This document shows positions 57,242 to 64,000 of a stretch of 64,000 bases of DNA, piece by piece. The position numbers and the translations under genes are program-made. Origin of the DNA: an uncultured Eubacteriales bacterium (GTDB taxonomy: Bacteria; Bacillota; Clostridia; Christensenellales; Aristaeellaceae); contig CACWZP010000015.1 in assembly GCA_902765395.1 (NCBI GenBank), forward strand, positions 1 to 64,000. The letters run 5' to 3'. The notes beneath the pieces were generated by a model. It worked only from the letters and a program-made list of their open reading frames with translations, did no database searches and had not been told where the DNA came from. Numbering within the stretch: the stretch's first letter is position 1; every line of letters starts with the position of its first letter.

Positions 57242-58408
57242 ATGAAGAAGGAAAAGAGGCGCGCTCTGCCTCTGGTGCTGATGGCGCTGGGCGCGCTGAT
57301 GGCGCTGGCGGCCCTGGGCATGCTCTCCCGGACGCCCAACGCCCTGCAATACTGCGCCGTCGCTCCCCAGGCCGGGGAGAAGGGCGAGAACTATGCCAAG
57401 CTGGCCGCGGACGCGGTGAAGCTGGGCGAGGGCATGAAGGACGCCCTGGCCTGGACTGCCGCGGGCGGCACCAGCGCCAGCGTCAACGTGAACGCGGGGG
57501 ACAGGTCCGCGCAGGCCGCGCTGTTCGCCATTGGCGAGGGCTGGCTGGAGGTCTATCCCCGGTTCATCGAACAGGGGCGCCGACCGGGCGAGAGCGAGCT
57601 GGCCTCCGGCGCAAAGGTGGCCATGCTGGACGCGAACCTGGCCTTCCAGATGTTCGGCGAGGACCTGCCCGAAGACGCCGCCGTGCAGATCAACGGCGTG
57701 AAATTCAGCGTGGTGGGCACCGTGCGCCACGCCGGGAGCCTCTTCGGCAGCCGCGGCGTGGGCGACGGCCAGCTGTACGACGTGTACGTGCCGCTGCTGG
57801 CCACGGGCACGGCGGAGCTTCCGCTGGAGACGTTCACCCTGTCGGCGCTGCCGGTGGGCAGCGGCGGCGGCGCGTCCCAGCTGTTCGAGGAGGCCGCCCG
57901 GAACTGGCTGTCCGGCGGCACGCTGATCGACCTTCATAAGGAGGCCATGCGCCGCACGATCCTGCTCCGGGTGCTGGGGCTGATCGTGGGGCTGTACGCC
58001 ATGGTGGGCCTGTTCAAGCGGATGACCGCCCTGGCCACGGGCTGGATCCAGGGCTTCCGGGCGGCGCTGAAGCAGAGCTACATCAAGGCGCTGATCCCCC
58101 GGCTGCTTGGGCTGATCGGCCTGATCCTGCTGGGCTACGGTGCGCTGATCGCGCTGACCTGGGGGCTGATGGTGTTCTCGGCCCAGCCGCTGTACGTGTT
58201 CACGGAGTGGGTGCCGGAGAACATCGTGGACTGGTCGTCGATCTCCAAGGTTTTCTGGAGCCTCACCGGCGCGGCGTCGGCCCTGGTGCGCGTGGGCACG
58301 CGGGAGCTGCGGGTGGTGGAATTCTGGGGCGGCCTGGCCCGCTGGGGCATCGTGCTGTTCCTGCTCGGCGCGGCGCTGAGGGGGAAGAAGAAGAGCGCCG
58401 ACCCATAG
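57242..58408 (+). CDS. MacB-like ABC transporter permease
   Basis: The 388-residue protein has one N-terminal helix (about 9-28), an extracellular MacB-PCD-like domain (about 30-235; VAMLDANLAFQMFGED and VQINGVKFSVVGTVRHAG are typical), then three helices. This is the FtsX/MacB permease topology. No ATP-binding domain is fused, and none is encoded nearby on this strand. With the adaptor just upstream it should form a MacAB-like extrusion or mechanotransmission pair that borrows an ATPase. Confidence 0.82.
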   Translation: MKKEKRRALPLVLMALGALMALAALGMLSRTPNALQYCAVAPQAGEKGENYAKLAADAVKLGEGMKDALAWTAAGGTSASVNVNAGDRSAQAALFAIGEGWLEVYPRFIEQGRRPGESELASGAKVAMLDANLAFQMFGEDLPEDAAVQINGVKFSVVGTVRHAGSLFGSRGVGDGQLYDVYVPLLATGTAELPLETFTLSALPVGSGGGASQLFEEAARNWLSGGTLIDLHKEAMRRTILLRVLGLIVGLYAMVGLFKRMTALATGWIQGFRAALKQSYIKALIPRLLGLIGLILLGYGALIALTWGLMVFSAQPLYVFTEWVPENIVDWSSISKVFWSLTGAASALVRVGTRELRVVEFWGGLARWGIVLFLLGAALRGKKKSADP

Positions 58409-58422
58409 GCGACGCCTCCAAA

Positions 58423-58530
58423 GGCCTTTCCCACAGGGAAGGCCAAAGAGAAAGTCTCCAGGCACTGACCGGCCCTCGGCTCGCCCCGTGAGGGGGAGAG
58501 CTGTCAGCCGCAGGCTGACTGAGAGGGGGG
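58423..58530. repeat. dispersed hairpin repeats at the end of the locus
   Basis: GGCCTTTCCCACAGGGAAGGCC (58423-58444 region) belongs with 6973 and 14311. 58473-58530 carries the CCCCGTGAGGGGGAGAG type also at 22781, followed by a CAGCC/GGCTG hairpin. Confidence 0.65.
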
Positions 58531-58561
58531 TATTCCCCCAAATAGCGAAGAGCCAAAAAAG

Positions 58562-58600
58562 AAACGGCGATGACCTTCCTGTCATCGCCGTTTGTATGCT
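58562..58600. terminator. bidirectional terminator between MacB-like gene and clpX
   Basis: AAACGGCGATGA (58562-58573) pairs perfectly with TCATCGCCGTTT (58582-58593). An A-run precedes it and TTTGTATGCTTTT follows, so it can end both transcripts. Confidence 0.85.
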
Positions 58601-58605
58601 TTTCG

Positions 58606-59937
58606 TCAACCCGCCGTCGGAGCGTCCGTGAACTCCTCGTCCAGGGCGGGTTGAGCCTCCTCCAAGGCGGGCTGCGGCTCGGGCAGGGCCTGCTGGGCCT
58701 CGCCGAAGATCAGCTGGGGCTTTTCCTCGCCCAGCACGGCCTCCCTGGTGATGACGCACTTGCGCACGTTCTCGATGCTGGGCAGCTCGAACATGGTGTC
58801 GGTCATCACGCCCTCGATGATGGCGCGCAGGCCGCGGGCGCCGCTCTTGCGGCTCAGCGCCTGGCGGGCGATTTCCTGCAGGGCCTCGGGGGTGAACTCC
58901 AGCTCCACGTCGTCAAAGCTGAGCAGCTTGGCGTACTGGCGCACCAGGGCGTTCTTCGGCTCGGTGAGGATCTTCACCAGGGCCTCCTCGTCCAGGCTGT
59001 TCAGGGTGACCAGCACGGGCAGCCTGCCGATGAACTCGGGGATCAGGCCGAACTTGAGCAGATCCTCCGGCCGCACCTGGGACATGATCTCCACGTTGGT
59101 CTGGTCGTTCTTGCTCTTCACATCCGCGCCGAAGCCCATCACCTTCTTGCCGATGCGGCTCTCGACGATCTTCTCGATGCCGTCGAACGCGCCGCCGCAG
59201 ATGAACAGGATGTTGCTGGTGTCGATCTGGATGAACTCCTGCAGGGGGTGCTTGCGGCCACCCTGCGGGGGAACGGAGGCGATGGTGCCCTCCAGGATCT
59301 TCAAAAGCGCCTGCTGCACGCCCTCGCCGGACACGTCCCGGGTGATGGAGGGGTTCTCGCTCTTGCGGGCGATCTTGTCGATCTCGTCGATGTAGATGAT
59401 GCCCCGCTGGGCCAGCTCCACGTCGAAGTCGGCGTTCTGGATCAGCCGCAGCAGGACGTTCTCCACGTCCTCACCCACATAGCCGGCCTCGGTCAGGCTC
59501 GTGGCGTCGCCGATGGCGAAGGGCACGTTCAGGATCTTGGCCAGCGTCTGGGCCAGATAGGTCTTGCCGCAGCCGGTGGGGCCGAGCATGACGATGTTGC
59601 TCTTCTGCAGCTCCACGTCGCTCTTCTTGTTGCCCATGCAGCGGATGCGCTTGTAGTGGTTGTACACGGCCACGGACAGGGCTTTCTTGGCCTGCTCCTG
59701 GCCCACCACGTACTGGTCCAGGATCTCCTTGATCTCCTGGGGCTTCTTGATCTCCGGCTCGCCGGCGCTGGTGATGGATTCCACGTCGTCGGACACGATC
59801 TCGTTGCACAGCAGCACGCACTCATTGCAGATGTAGGTGTTGTTGGGGCCGGAGATCATGCGGCGCACGTGGTCCGCGGTCTTGCCGCAGAAGGAGCAGC
59901 GCACCTGCTTCTTGAAAGAATCCTTGTTGTTTGCCAT
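58606..59937 (-). CDS. clpX: ATP-dependent Clp protease ATPase ClpX
   Basis: The 443-residue AAA+ unfoldase feeds ClpP. The N-terminal zinc-binding domain has Cys14, Cys17, Cys37 and Cys40. Walker A GPTGCGKT, the pore-type GYVGEDV, Walker [11 protein letters not shown] and the ClpP-binding IGF-type loop region (here near FGADVKSK) follow. The C-terminal AAA lid has [11 protein letters not shown]. The last 30 residues (repeated QPALxE-type units) extend beyond the usual end. The stop of clpP lies 3 bp before its start. Confidence 0.97.
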   Translation of the reverse strand: MANNKDSFKKQVRCSFCGKTADHVRRMISGPNNTYICNECVLLCNEIVSDDVESITSAGEPEIKKPQEIKEILDQYVVGQEQAKKALSVAVYNHYKRIRCMGNKKSDVELQKSNIVMLGPTGCGKTYLAQTLAKILNVPFAIGDATSLTEAGYVGEDVENVLLRLIQNADFDVELAQRGIIYIDEIDKIARKSENPSITRDVSGEGVQQALLKILEGTIASVPPQGGRKHPLQEFIQIDTSNILFICGGAFDGIEKIVESRIGKKVMGFGADVKSKNDQTNVEIMSQVRPEDLLKFGLIPEFIGRLPVLVTLNSLDEEALVKILTEPKNALVRQYAKLLSFDDVELEFTPEALQEIARQALSRKSGARGLRAIIEGVMTDTMFELPSIENVRKCVITREAVLGEEKPQLIFGEAQQALPEPQPALEEAQPALDEEFTDAPTAG

Positions 59938-59940
59938 GGC

Positions 59941-60525
59941 TTATCTCCTGGGGGCGACGATCTCGTCGATCAGCCCGTAGTCCTTCGCCTGCTCGGCGGT
60001 CATGAAGTTGTCGCGGTCGGTGTCCTTCTCGATGGTCTTGAGGGACTTTCCGGTGTTTTTGGACAGCAGCTCGTTCATGGTCTTCTTGATGCGCAGGATC
60101 TGCTCGGCCTGGATCTGGATGTCCGAGGCCTGGCCCCGGGCGCCGCCCAGGGGCTGGTGGATCATGATTTCGGCGTGGGGCAGGGCCTTGCGCTTGCCCT
60201 TGGCGCCGGCGGCCAGCAGGAACGCGCCCATGGACGCCGCCAGGCCCACGCACAGCGTGGACACCTCGCACTTCAGGTACTGCATGGTGTCGTAGATGGC
60301 CATGCCGGCGGACACGGAGCCGCCGGGGCTGTTGATGTAGAGCATGATGTCGGCGTCCGGATCCTCCATCTCCAGGAACAGCATCTGGGCGACGACGCTG
60401 TTGGCCACGTCGTCGTCGATTTCGCCGCCCAGGAAGATGATGCGGTCCTTCAGCAGGCGGGAGTAGATATCGTAGGAGCGTTCACCGCGGTTGGTTTGTT
60501 CAACAACATAGGGCACCAGGTTCAT
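59941..60525 (-). CDS. clpP: ATP-dependent Clp protease proteolytic subunit
   Basis: The 194-residue serine protease has the full catalytic triad: Ser98 (GLAASMGAF), His123 (MIHQPLGG) and Asp172 (DRDNFM). It forms the tetradecameric chamber with ClpX. GGGGGTT precedes the ATG (minus strand). It lies between tig and clpX in the canonical order. Confidence 0.97.
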   Translation of the reverse strand: MNLVPYVVEQTNRGERSYDIYSRLLKDRIIFLGGEIDDDVANSVVAQMLFLEMEDPDADIMLYINSPGGSVSAGMAIYDTMQYLKCEVSTLCVGLAASMGAFLLAAGAKGKRKALPHAEIMIHQPLGGARGQASDIQIQAEQILRIKKTMNELLSKNTGKSLKTIEKDTDRDNFMTAEQAKDYGLIDEIVAPRR

Positions 60526-60549
60526 GGGCGCAACCCCCTTTATGGTTTA

Positions 60550-60738
60550 ATGAGGAATGAGGAATGGGGAATGGAAATGCCAGACGACCTGCCAACATTC
60601 CATTTTCCATTAGTATGTGGCCAGATCAGGCGTTTATTCGGAATGAAGGGAATGAGGAACAGGATCCGAGCGGCCGGGCGGAATCAAACGAATCAGTGCC
60701 GCCAAGCAAACTCAATTCCTAATTCCTCATTCCTAACT
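60550..60738. repeat. heptamer element, compound, between tig and clpP
   Basis: Two nested arm pairs: 60550-60580 (GAGGAAT, GAGGAAT, GGGGAAT) with 60597-60613 (ATTCCATTTTCCATT), and 60641-60665 (GAATGAAGGGAATGAGGAAC) with 60709-60738 (ATTCCTAATTCCTCATTCC). Probably two insertions of the same family. Confidence 0.75.
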
Positions 60739-60739
60739 G

Positions 60740-60768
60740 GGAATAATGTCGCTTCGCGGCATTATTCC
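60740..60768 (-). terminator. hairpin at the tig stop codon
   Basis: GGAATAATG (60740-60748) pairs with CATTATTCC (60760-60768). On the minus strand the stem includes the tig stop. Little T-run, so termination is partial at most. Confidence 0.5.
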
Positions 60769-62045
60769 GCATTCGCCTTCAGGAAGTCGATGGTCTTGCG
60801 GACCGCGGCGGCCTCGGCAAAGTATTCCTTGTCGCCGTCCGCGAGCATCTTCTTGAACTCTTCCAGGCTCTTCTTGTTCTGCTCGGCGTACTTGCCCATC
60901 TCGGCGTCGATCTCTTCCTCGGTGGCCTCGATGTTCTCGGCCTTCTTCACGGCCTCGATCACCAGCTGGCCCAGCACGCGCTCCTCGGCCTGGGGCTTGT
61001 ACATCTCGCGCACCTGTTCGCGGGTCTGGCCGGTGTACTTGAAGTAGTCGTCCAGCTTCATGCCCTGGTACATCATGCGCATCTCCATGTCGCGCAGCAT
61101 GTTGTCGATCTGGTCGTCGATCATGGCGGCGGGGATGTCCACCTTGGCGTTCTCGCACACCTTCTCCAGCACTTCGTTCTCGAAGTTGGCCTCGGCGCGG
61201 TCGTCGGCGGCCTTCTCCAGCTTCTCGCGGACCTCAGCCTTGTACTCCTCCACGTTGTTGGCGGTCTCGGACACCTCGGTCACGAAGTCGTCGTCCAGGG
61301 CGGGCATTTCCTTCTCGCGGATGCCGTTGATCTTCACCTTGAACACCACGGGCTTGCCGGCCAGCTCCTCGGCGTGGTACTGCTCGGGGAAGGTGACGTT
61401 CACGTCGAACTCGTCGCCCACGCTGTGGCCCACCACCTGATCCTCAAAGCCGGGGATGAAGCTGCCGGAACCCAGGATCAGTTCGTGGCCCTGGGCGGTG
61501 CCGCCGTCAAACTGCTCGTCGCCGTTGAAGCCGGCGTAGTCGATGTTCACCTGGTCGTCCAGCTTGGCGGGACGGTCCTCGATCTCCACCCAGCGGGAAG
61601 AGCGATCGCGGGCGCGCTCGATCTCGGCGTTCACGTCGTCGTCGGTCACTTCGTCAACGGTCTTGACGATGCCCAGGTTCTTGTACTCGCCCAGCTCCAC
61701 GTCGGGGCGCACGAACACTTCCACGGTGAACTTCAATTCCTTGCCGCGGCCGATCTGCTCCACGTCCAGCTCGGGACGGTCGACGACCTGCACGTCGTGC
61801 TCCTTCAGGGCCTCCTGGTAGATCTCGGGGAAGATGGCGTCAAAGGCGTCCTCGTAGAACACGCTCTCGCCGTAGTGGTTCTCGATCACCTTCATGGGGG
61901 CCTTGCCTTTGCGGAAGCCGGGGATATTGATGCGGCCCTTCAGCTTGTTGTAGGCGATTTTCAGGCCCTCGTCGAACTTCTCGGGCTCGACGACGAAGCC
62001 CAGCTTCACCTTATTGGAAGACAGCTTTTCAAAAGTCGTGGTCAT
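60762..62045 (-). CDS. tig: trigger factor chaperone
   Basis: The 427-residue ribosome-bound chaperone and prolyl isomerase has the ribosome-docking signature GFRKGKAP. An FKBP-type domain covers about 155-240 (KLDDQVNIDYAGF, LILGSGSFIPGFEDQVVG). A helical C-terminal arm domain follows. I start it at ATG 62045 with AGGAGG 7 bases upstream; the frame is open 27 codons earlier through the promoter. Operon order tig-clpP-clpX matches Bacillota. Confidence 0.96.
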   Translation of the reverse strand: MTTTFEKLSSNKVKLGFVVEPEKFDEGLKIAYNKLKGRINIPGFRKGKAPMKVIENHYGESVFYEDAFDAIFPEIYQEALKEHDVQVVDRPELDVEQIGRGKELKFTVEVFVRPDVELGEYKNLGIVKTVDEVTDDDVNAEIERARDRSSRWVEIEDRPAKLDDQVNIDYAGFNGDEQFDGGTAQGHELILGSGSFIPGFEDQVVGHSVGDEFDVNVTFPEQYHAEELAGKPVVFKVKINGIREKEMPALDDDFVTEVSETANNVEEYKAEVREKLEKAADDRAEANFENEVLEKVCENAKVDIPAAMIDDQIDNMLRDMEMRMMYQGMKLDDYFKYTGQTREQVREMYKPQAEERVLGQLVIEAVKKAENIEATEEEIDAEMGKYAEQNKKSLEEFKKMLADGDKEYFAEAAAVRKTIDFLKANAE

Positions 62046-62094
62046 GGAATAACCTCCTGATCTTTCTATGGATATTGATTTTGACACAATCACC

Positions 62095-62123
62095 AGTTTA
62101 TCACAGGCGCCGGGTATTTGCAA
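62095..62123 (-). promoter_or_regulatory. promoter of tig-clpP-clpX
   Basis: On the minus strand TTGCAA (62118-62123), 17-bp spacer, TAAACT (62095-62100) with TGTGA extension. Confidence 0.7.
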
Positions 62124-62168
62124 CACGGATAGGTAAATTTCGGTTTATCTTTTTATATATAAGTAGAT

Positions 62169-63350
62169 TTATTTTGACCCCCTGCGCAGCCGGGGCACGC
62201 CGACCAGGATCAGCGCCGGGAAGATGATGGCGGCCAGCAGGCCCTTCTTCAAATCGCCGCCAAGAGCGCTGGCCACGAAGCCCACCAGCGTTGGCCCGCC
62301 GGAGCAGCCCACGTCCCCGGCCAGGGCCATCAGCGCGTACATGGCTGTGCCCGCGCCGGGCAGGGCCACCGCCGCGATGGAGAAGGTGCCCGGCCAGAAG
62401 ATGCCCACCGAGAACCCGCACACCGCGCAGCCGACCAGGCCCAGGACGGGGCTCTGCGTCAGCGAAGCGAGCAGGTAGCAAAGCACGCACAGCGCCGCAC
62501 AGCCAATCATGGCCTTCTTAAGCGGCAGCTTTTCGCTGAATTTGCCGTAGAGCGCCCGGCTGGTGCCCATCAGCAGCGCGAACAGGCAGGGGCCGGCCAA
62601 ATCGCCCACGGTCTTGGGAAGGCGCAGTGCCGACTCCGCAAAGGCCGAGGCCCACTGGCTCATGCCCTGCTCCGCCGCCCCGGCGCAGACCATCAGCACC
62701 ATCAGCAGCCAGAACACCTTCTGGCCGAACAGCCTGCCGATGGACAGCGGATCCTGCCCGCCGGTGACGGAGTAGAGGGGCACCTTCGCAAAATAGAAGC
62801 AGTTGGCCAGGGGAACCAGCGCCCACAGCGCGGCCAGTACCGGCCAGCGCTTGATGCCCGCCAGCGTGAAGAACAGCGTGGACAGCAGGATCACCGCCAA
62901 ATGTCCCCAGCAGTAGAAGGAGTGCAGCAGGCTCATGGCCGCCTCCTTGCGCTCGGTGGGGCAGGACTCCACGATGGGGCTGATGAGCACCTCGATCAAC
63001 CCGCCGCCCACGGCGTACAGCACCACGGAGACCAGTATGCCCGCGTAGGCGTCCGGCAGCAGCCGGGGCAGCAACGCCAGGCCGATGAGCCCTGCCGCCG
63101 ACAGCACGTGGGCCGCCACCACGCAGACGCGGTAGCCGATTCTATCCACCACCCGCGTCGAGGCCAGGTCCACCAGCAGCTGCACCGCGAAGTTGATCGT
63201 GGTGATCAGCGCCAGCTTGTCCAGCGACAGGCCGAACTGCCTGGAGAACGTCAGAAACAGCAGCGGCGCGAAGTTGTTGACGATGGCCTGGGTGATGTAG
63301 CCGACGTAGCTGGCGTAGATGGTGTGGTTGTAGTTGTCGCGTATGCTCAT
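62169..63350 (-). CDS. major facilitator superfamily transporter
   Basis: The 393-residue protein has twelve hydrophobic helices and loops typical of the MFS, including RVVDRIGYRV (motif A-like, loop 2-3) and KFSEKLPLKKAM in the matching second-half loop. It resembles sugar/fucose-permease-like or drug-type MFS members; the substrate cannot be told. I use ATG 63350, with GGAG 8 bases upstream, instead of the GTG three codons before. Confidence 0.85.
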   Translation of the reverse strand: MSIRDNYNHTIYASYVGYITQAIVNNFAPLLFLTFSRQFGLSLDKLALITTINFAVQLLVDLASTRVVDRIGYRVCVVAAHVLSAAGLIGLALLPRLLPDAYAGILVSVVLYAVGGGLIEVLISPIVESCPTERKEAAMSLLHSFYCWGHLAVILLSTLFFTLAGIKRWPVLAALWALVPLANCFYFAKVPLYSVTGGQDPLSIGRLFGQKVFWLLMVLMVCAGAAEQGMSQWASAFAESALRLPKTVGDLAGPCLFALLMGTSRALYGKFSEKLPLKKAMIGCAALCVLCYLLASLTQSPVLGLVGCAVCGFSVGIFWPGTFSIAAVALPGAGTAMYALMALAGDVGCSGGPTLVGFVASALGGDLKKGLLAAIIFPALILVGVPRLRRGSK

Positions 63351-63382
63351 TGAAAACACTCCGTTGTGTGGATTTCATAGGC

Positions 63383-63411
63383 ATTATAGGGGATGGGGGA
63401 GAGCGACGCAA
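63383..63411 (-). promoter_or_regulatory. promoter of the MFS gene
   Basis: On the minus strand TTGCGT (63406-63411), 17-bp spacer, TATAAT (63383-63388). Confidence 0.75.
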
Positions 63412-63526
63412 GGGATCGGGGTGTTAAGATTTGAGAGGAAGAGTGGAGTGTGGAGCCGAGGCTGGCCGGTTCCGGGCTTTTTTGACAACCCCTCCACCGC
63501 GCTCTGTTAAGCTTTGAGACCGCGTA

Positions 63527-63555
63527 TTGACAATTTGGCCGTCCTTTGGTACAAT
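63527..63555 (+). promoter_or_regulatory. strong promoter of the rplJ operon
   Basis: TTGACA (63527-63532), 17-bp spacer, TACAAT (63550-63555). Confidence 0.88.
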
Positions 63556-63738
63556 GATTCATGGCTTTAAAAGCTCTGTGCCACAGACAGCGAGCACGCA
63601 AGTTCAATGACCTTCGGGTCGCTCGCCGAGGCGCAACGGTTGGATTCACACCGCCCTTGCGTCTGCGCAAGGGTTTTTAAATTGCCGTCACGACCGGGAA
63701 ACCGGTCGATCATTGGACGGAATGTGAGGTGTAAGTAA
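63556..63738 (+). ncRNA. ribosomal protein L10 leader with attenuator
   Basis: The 180-base leader before rplJ has the expected kink-turn-like stem region and then a terminator hairpin: CCCTTGCG (63654-63661) pairs with CGCAAGGG (63666-63673), followed by TTTTT. L10(L12)4 binding to such leaders represses rplJ-rplL; here termination in the leader is the likely route. Confidence 0.8.
63654..63678 (+). terminator. attenuator terminator in the L10 leader
   Basis: Perfect 8-bp stem, 4-base loop TCTG and a T5 run; the best intrinsic terminator in the window, placed 60 bases before rplJ. Confidence 0.85.
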
Positions 63739-64000
63739 ATGTCCAAGAATTTAGAGATCAAGAAGGGCGTCGTGGCCGACATCAAGGAGAAGTTTGAGAA
63801 GGCCCAGTCCGTCGTCCTGGTCGACTATCGCGGCCTGAACGTGGCGGAGGTCACCGACCTGCGCAATCAGCTGCGCAAGGCGGGCGTTGAGTATGCGGTT
63901 CTGAAGAACACCATGATCAACCTGGCCGTCAAGGATATGAACCTTGACGACATGAAGCCCCACCTGGAAGGCCCCACCGCCGTGGCCTTTGGCTACGAAG
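63739..64000 (+). CDS. rplJ: 50S ribosomal protein L10, 5' end only
   Basis: The frame is open to the window edge (87 codons visible). It starts MSKNLEIKKGVVADIKEKFE, continues QSVVLVDYRGLNVAEVTDLR and has KNTMINLAV, all typical of L10, the base of the ribosomal stalk. GAGGTG precedes the ATG. It is separated from rplK-rplA, if those exist elsewhere, by the MFS gene and its own promoter. Confidence 0.96.
   Translation, partial: MSKNLEIKKGVVADIKEKFEKAQSVVLVDYRGLNVAEVTDLRNQLRKAGVEYAVLKNTMINLAVKDMNLDDMKPHLEGPTAVAFGYE

Noticed and set aside
58570..61047. Long plus-strand open frame across clpX, clpP and the tig end
   Set aside because: Shadow of three certain minus-strand genes; composition is Leu/His/Gln/Val-rich as in other shadows.

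Overview
The window is GC-rich bacterial chromosome whose gene order, promoters and ribosome binding sites point to Bacillota, class Clostridia. This rests on the blocks yerC-pcrA-ligA, yicC-gmk-rpoZ-coaBC-priA-def-fmt-rsmB-rlmN-prpC-prkC-rsgA-rpe, tig-clpP-clpX and DUF512-der-plsY, plus PyrR attenuation and an L10 leader. Many putative secreted proteins, a serpin and a CUT1-type sugar permease pair suggest a host- or gut-associated lineage, but that is inference. No rRNA, tRNA, CRISPR array, phage or transposase was seen.

Layout. 0-2 kb: end of a Big_2 surface protein; a minus-strand pair (small membrane protein and a sigma-like protein with a C-terminal membrane anchor) divergent from an XRE regulator, with twin dyads between them. 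2-7 kb: yerC-pcrA and ligA. 7-21 kb: the conserved housekeeping block from yicC to rpe. 21-25 kb: inhibitory-type serpin, then pyrR with its attenuator and a uracil permease. 25-26 kb: two divergent small XRE genes, one frameshifted, and a hairpin-rich spacer. 26-31 kb (minus): DUF512-der-plsY-xylulokinase. 31.5-34 kb: ppdK. 34-44.6 kb: a candidate structured RNA, a YbjN-like protein and a run of secreted or membrane proteins (SH3b, peptidoglycan-binding, PAP2, YdcF, unknowns). 44.8-47.7 kb: a MATE exporter colliding tail-to-tail with an ECF sigma / DUF4179 module. 48-58.4 kb: a co-directional locus with a large low-complexity secreted protein, two membrane-fusion-type adaptors, a binding protein, two sugar-type permeases and a MacB-like permease, with no ATPase. 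58.6-63.4 kb (minus): clpX, clpP, tig, MFS. 63.5-64 kb: promoter, L10 leader and the start of rplJ.

The clearest unexplained structure is a family of heptamer repeats (approximate consensus GRGNNNW). They form tandem arms, often followed by the complementary arm 10-120 bp later, and occupy about ten intergenic gaps. They run into coding sequence, supplying the N-terminal extension of RsmB and the last codons of Gmk, Def and RlmN. At least four other dispersed repeat types are present. The genes around them are intact and ordinary, so the repeats look like background genome elements that invade spacers and gene ends.
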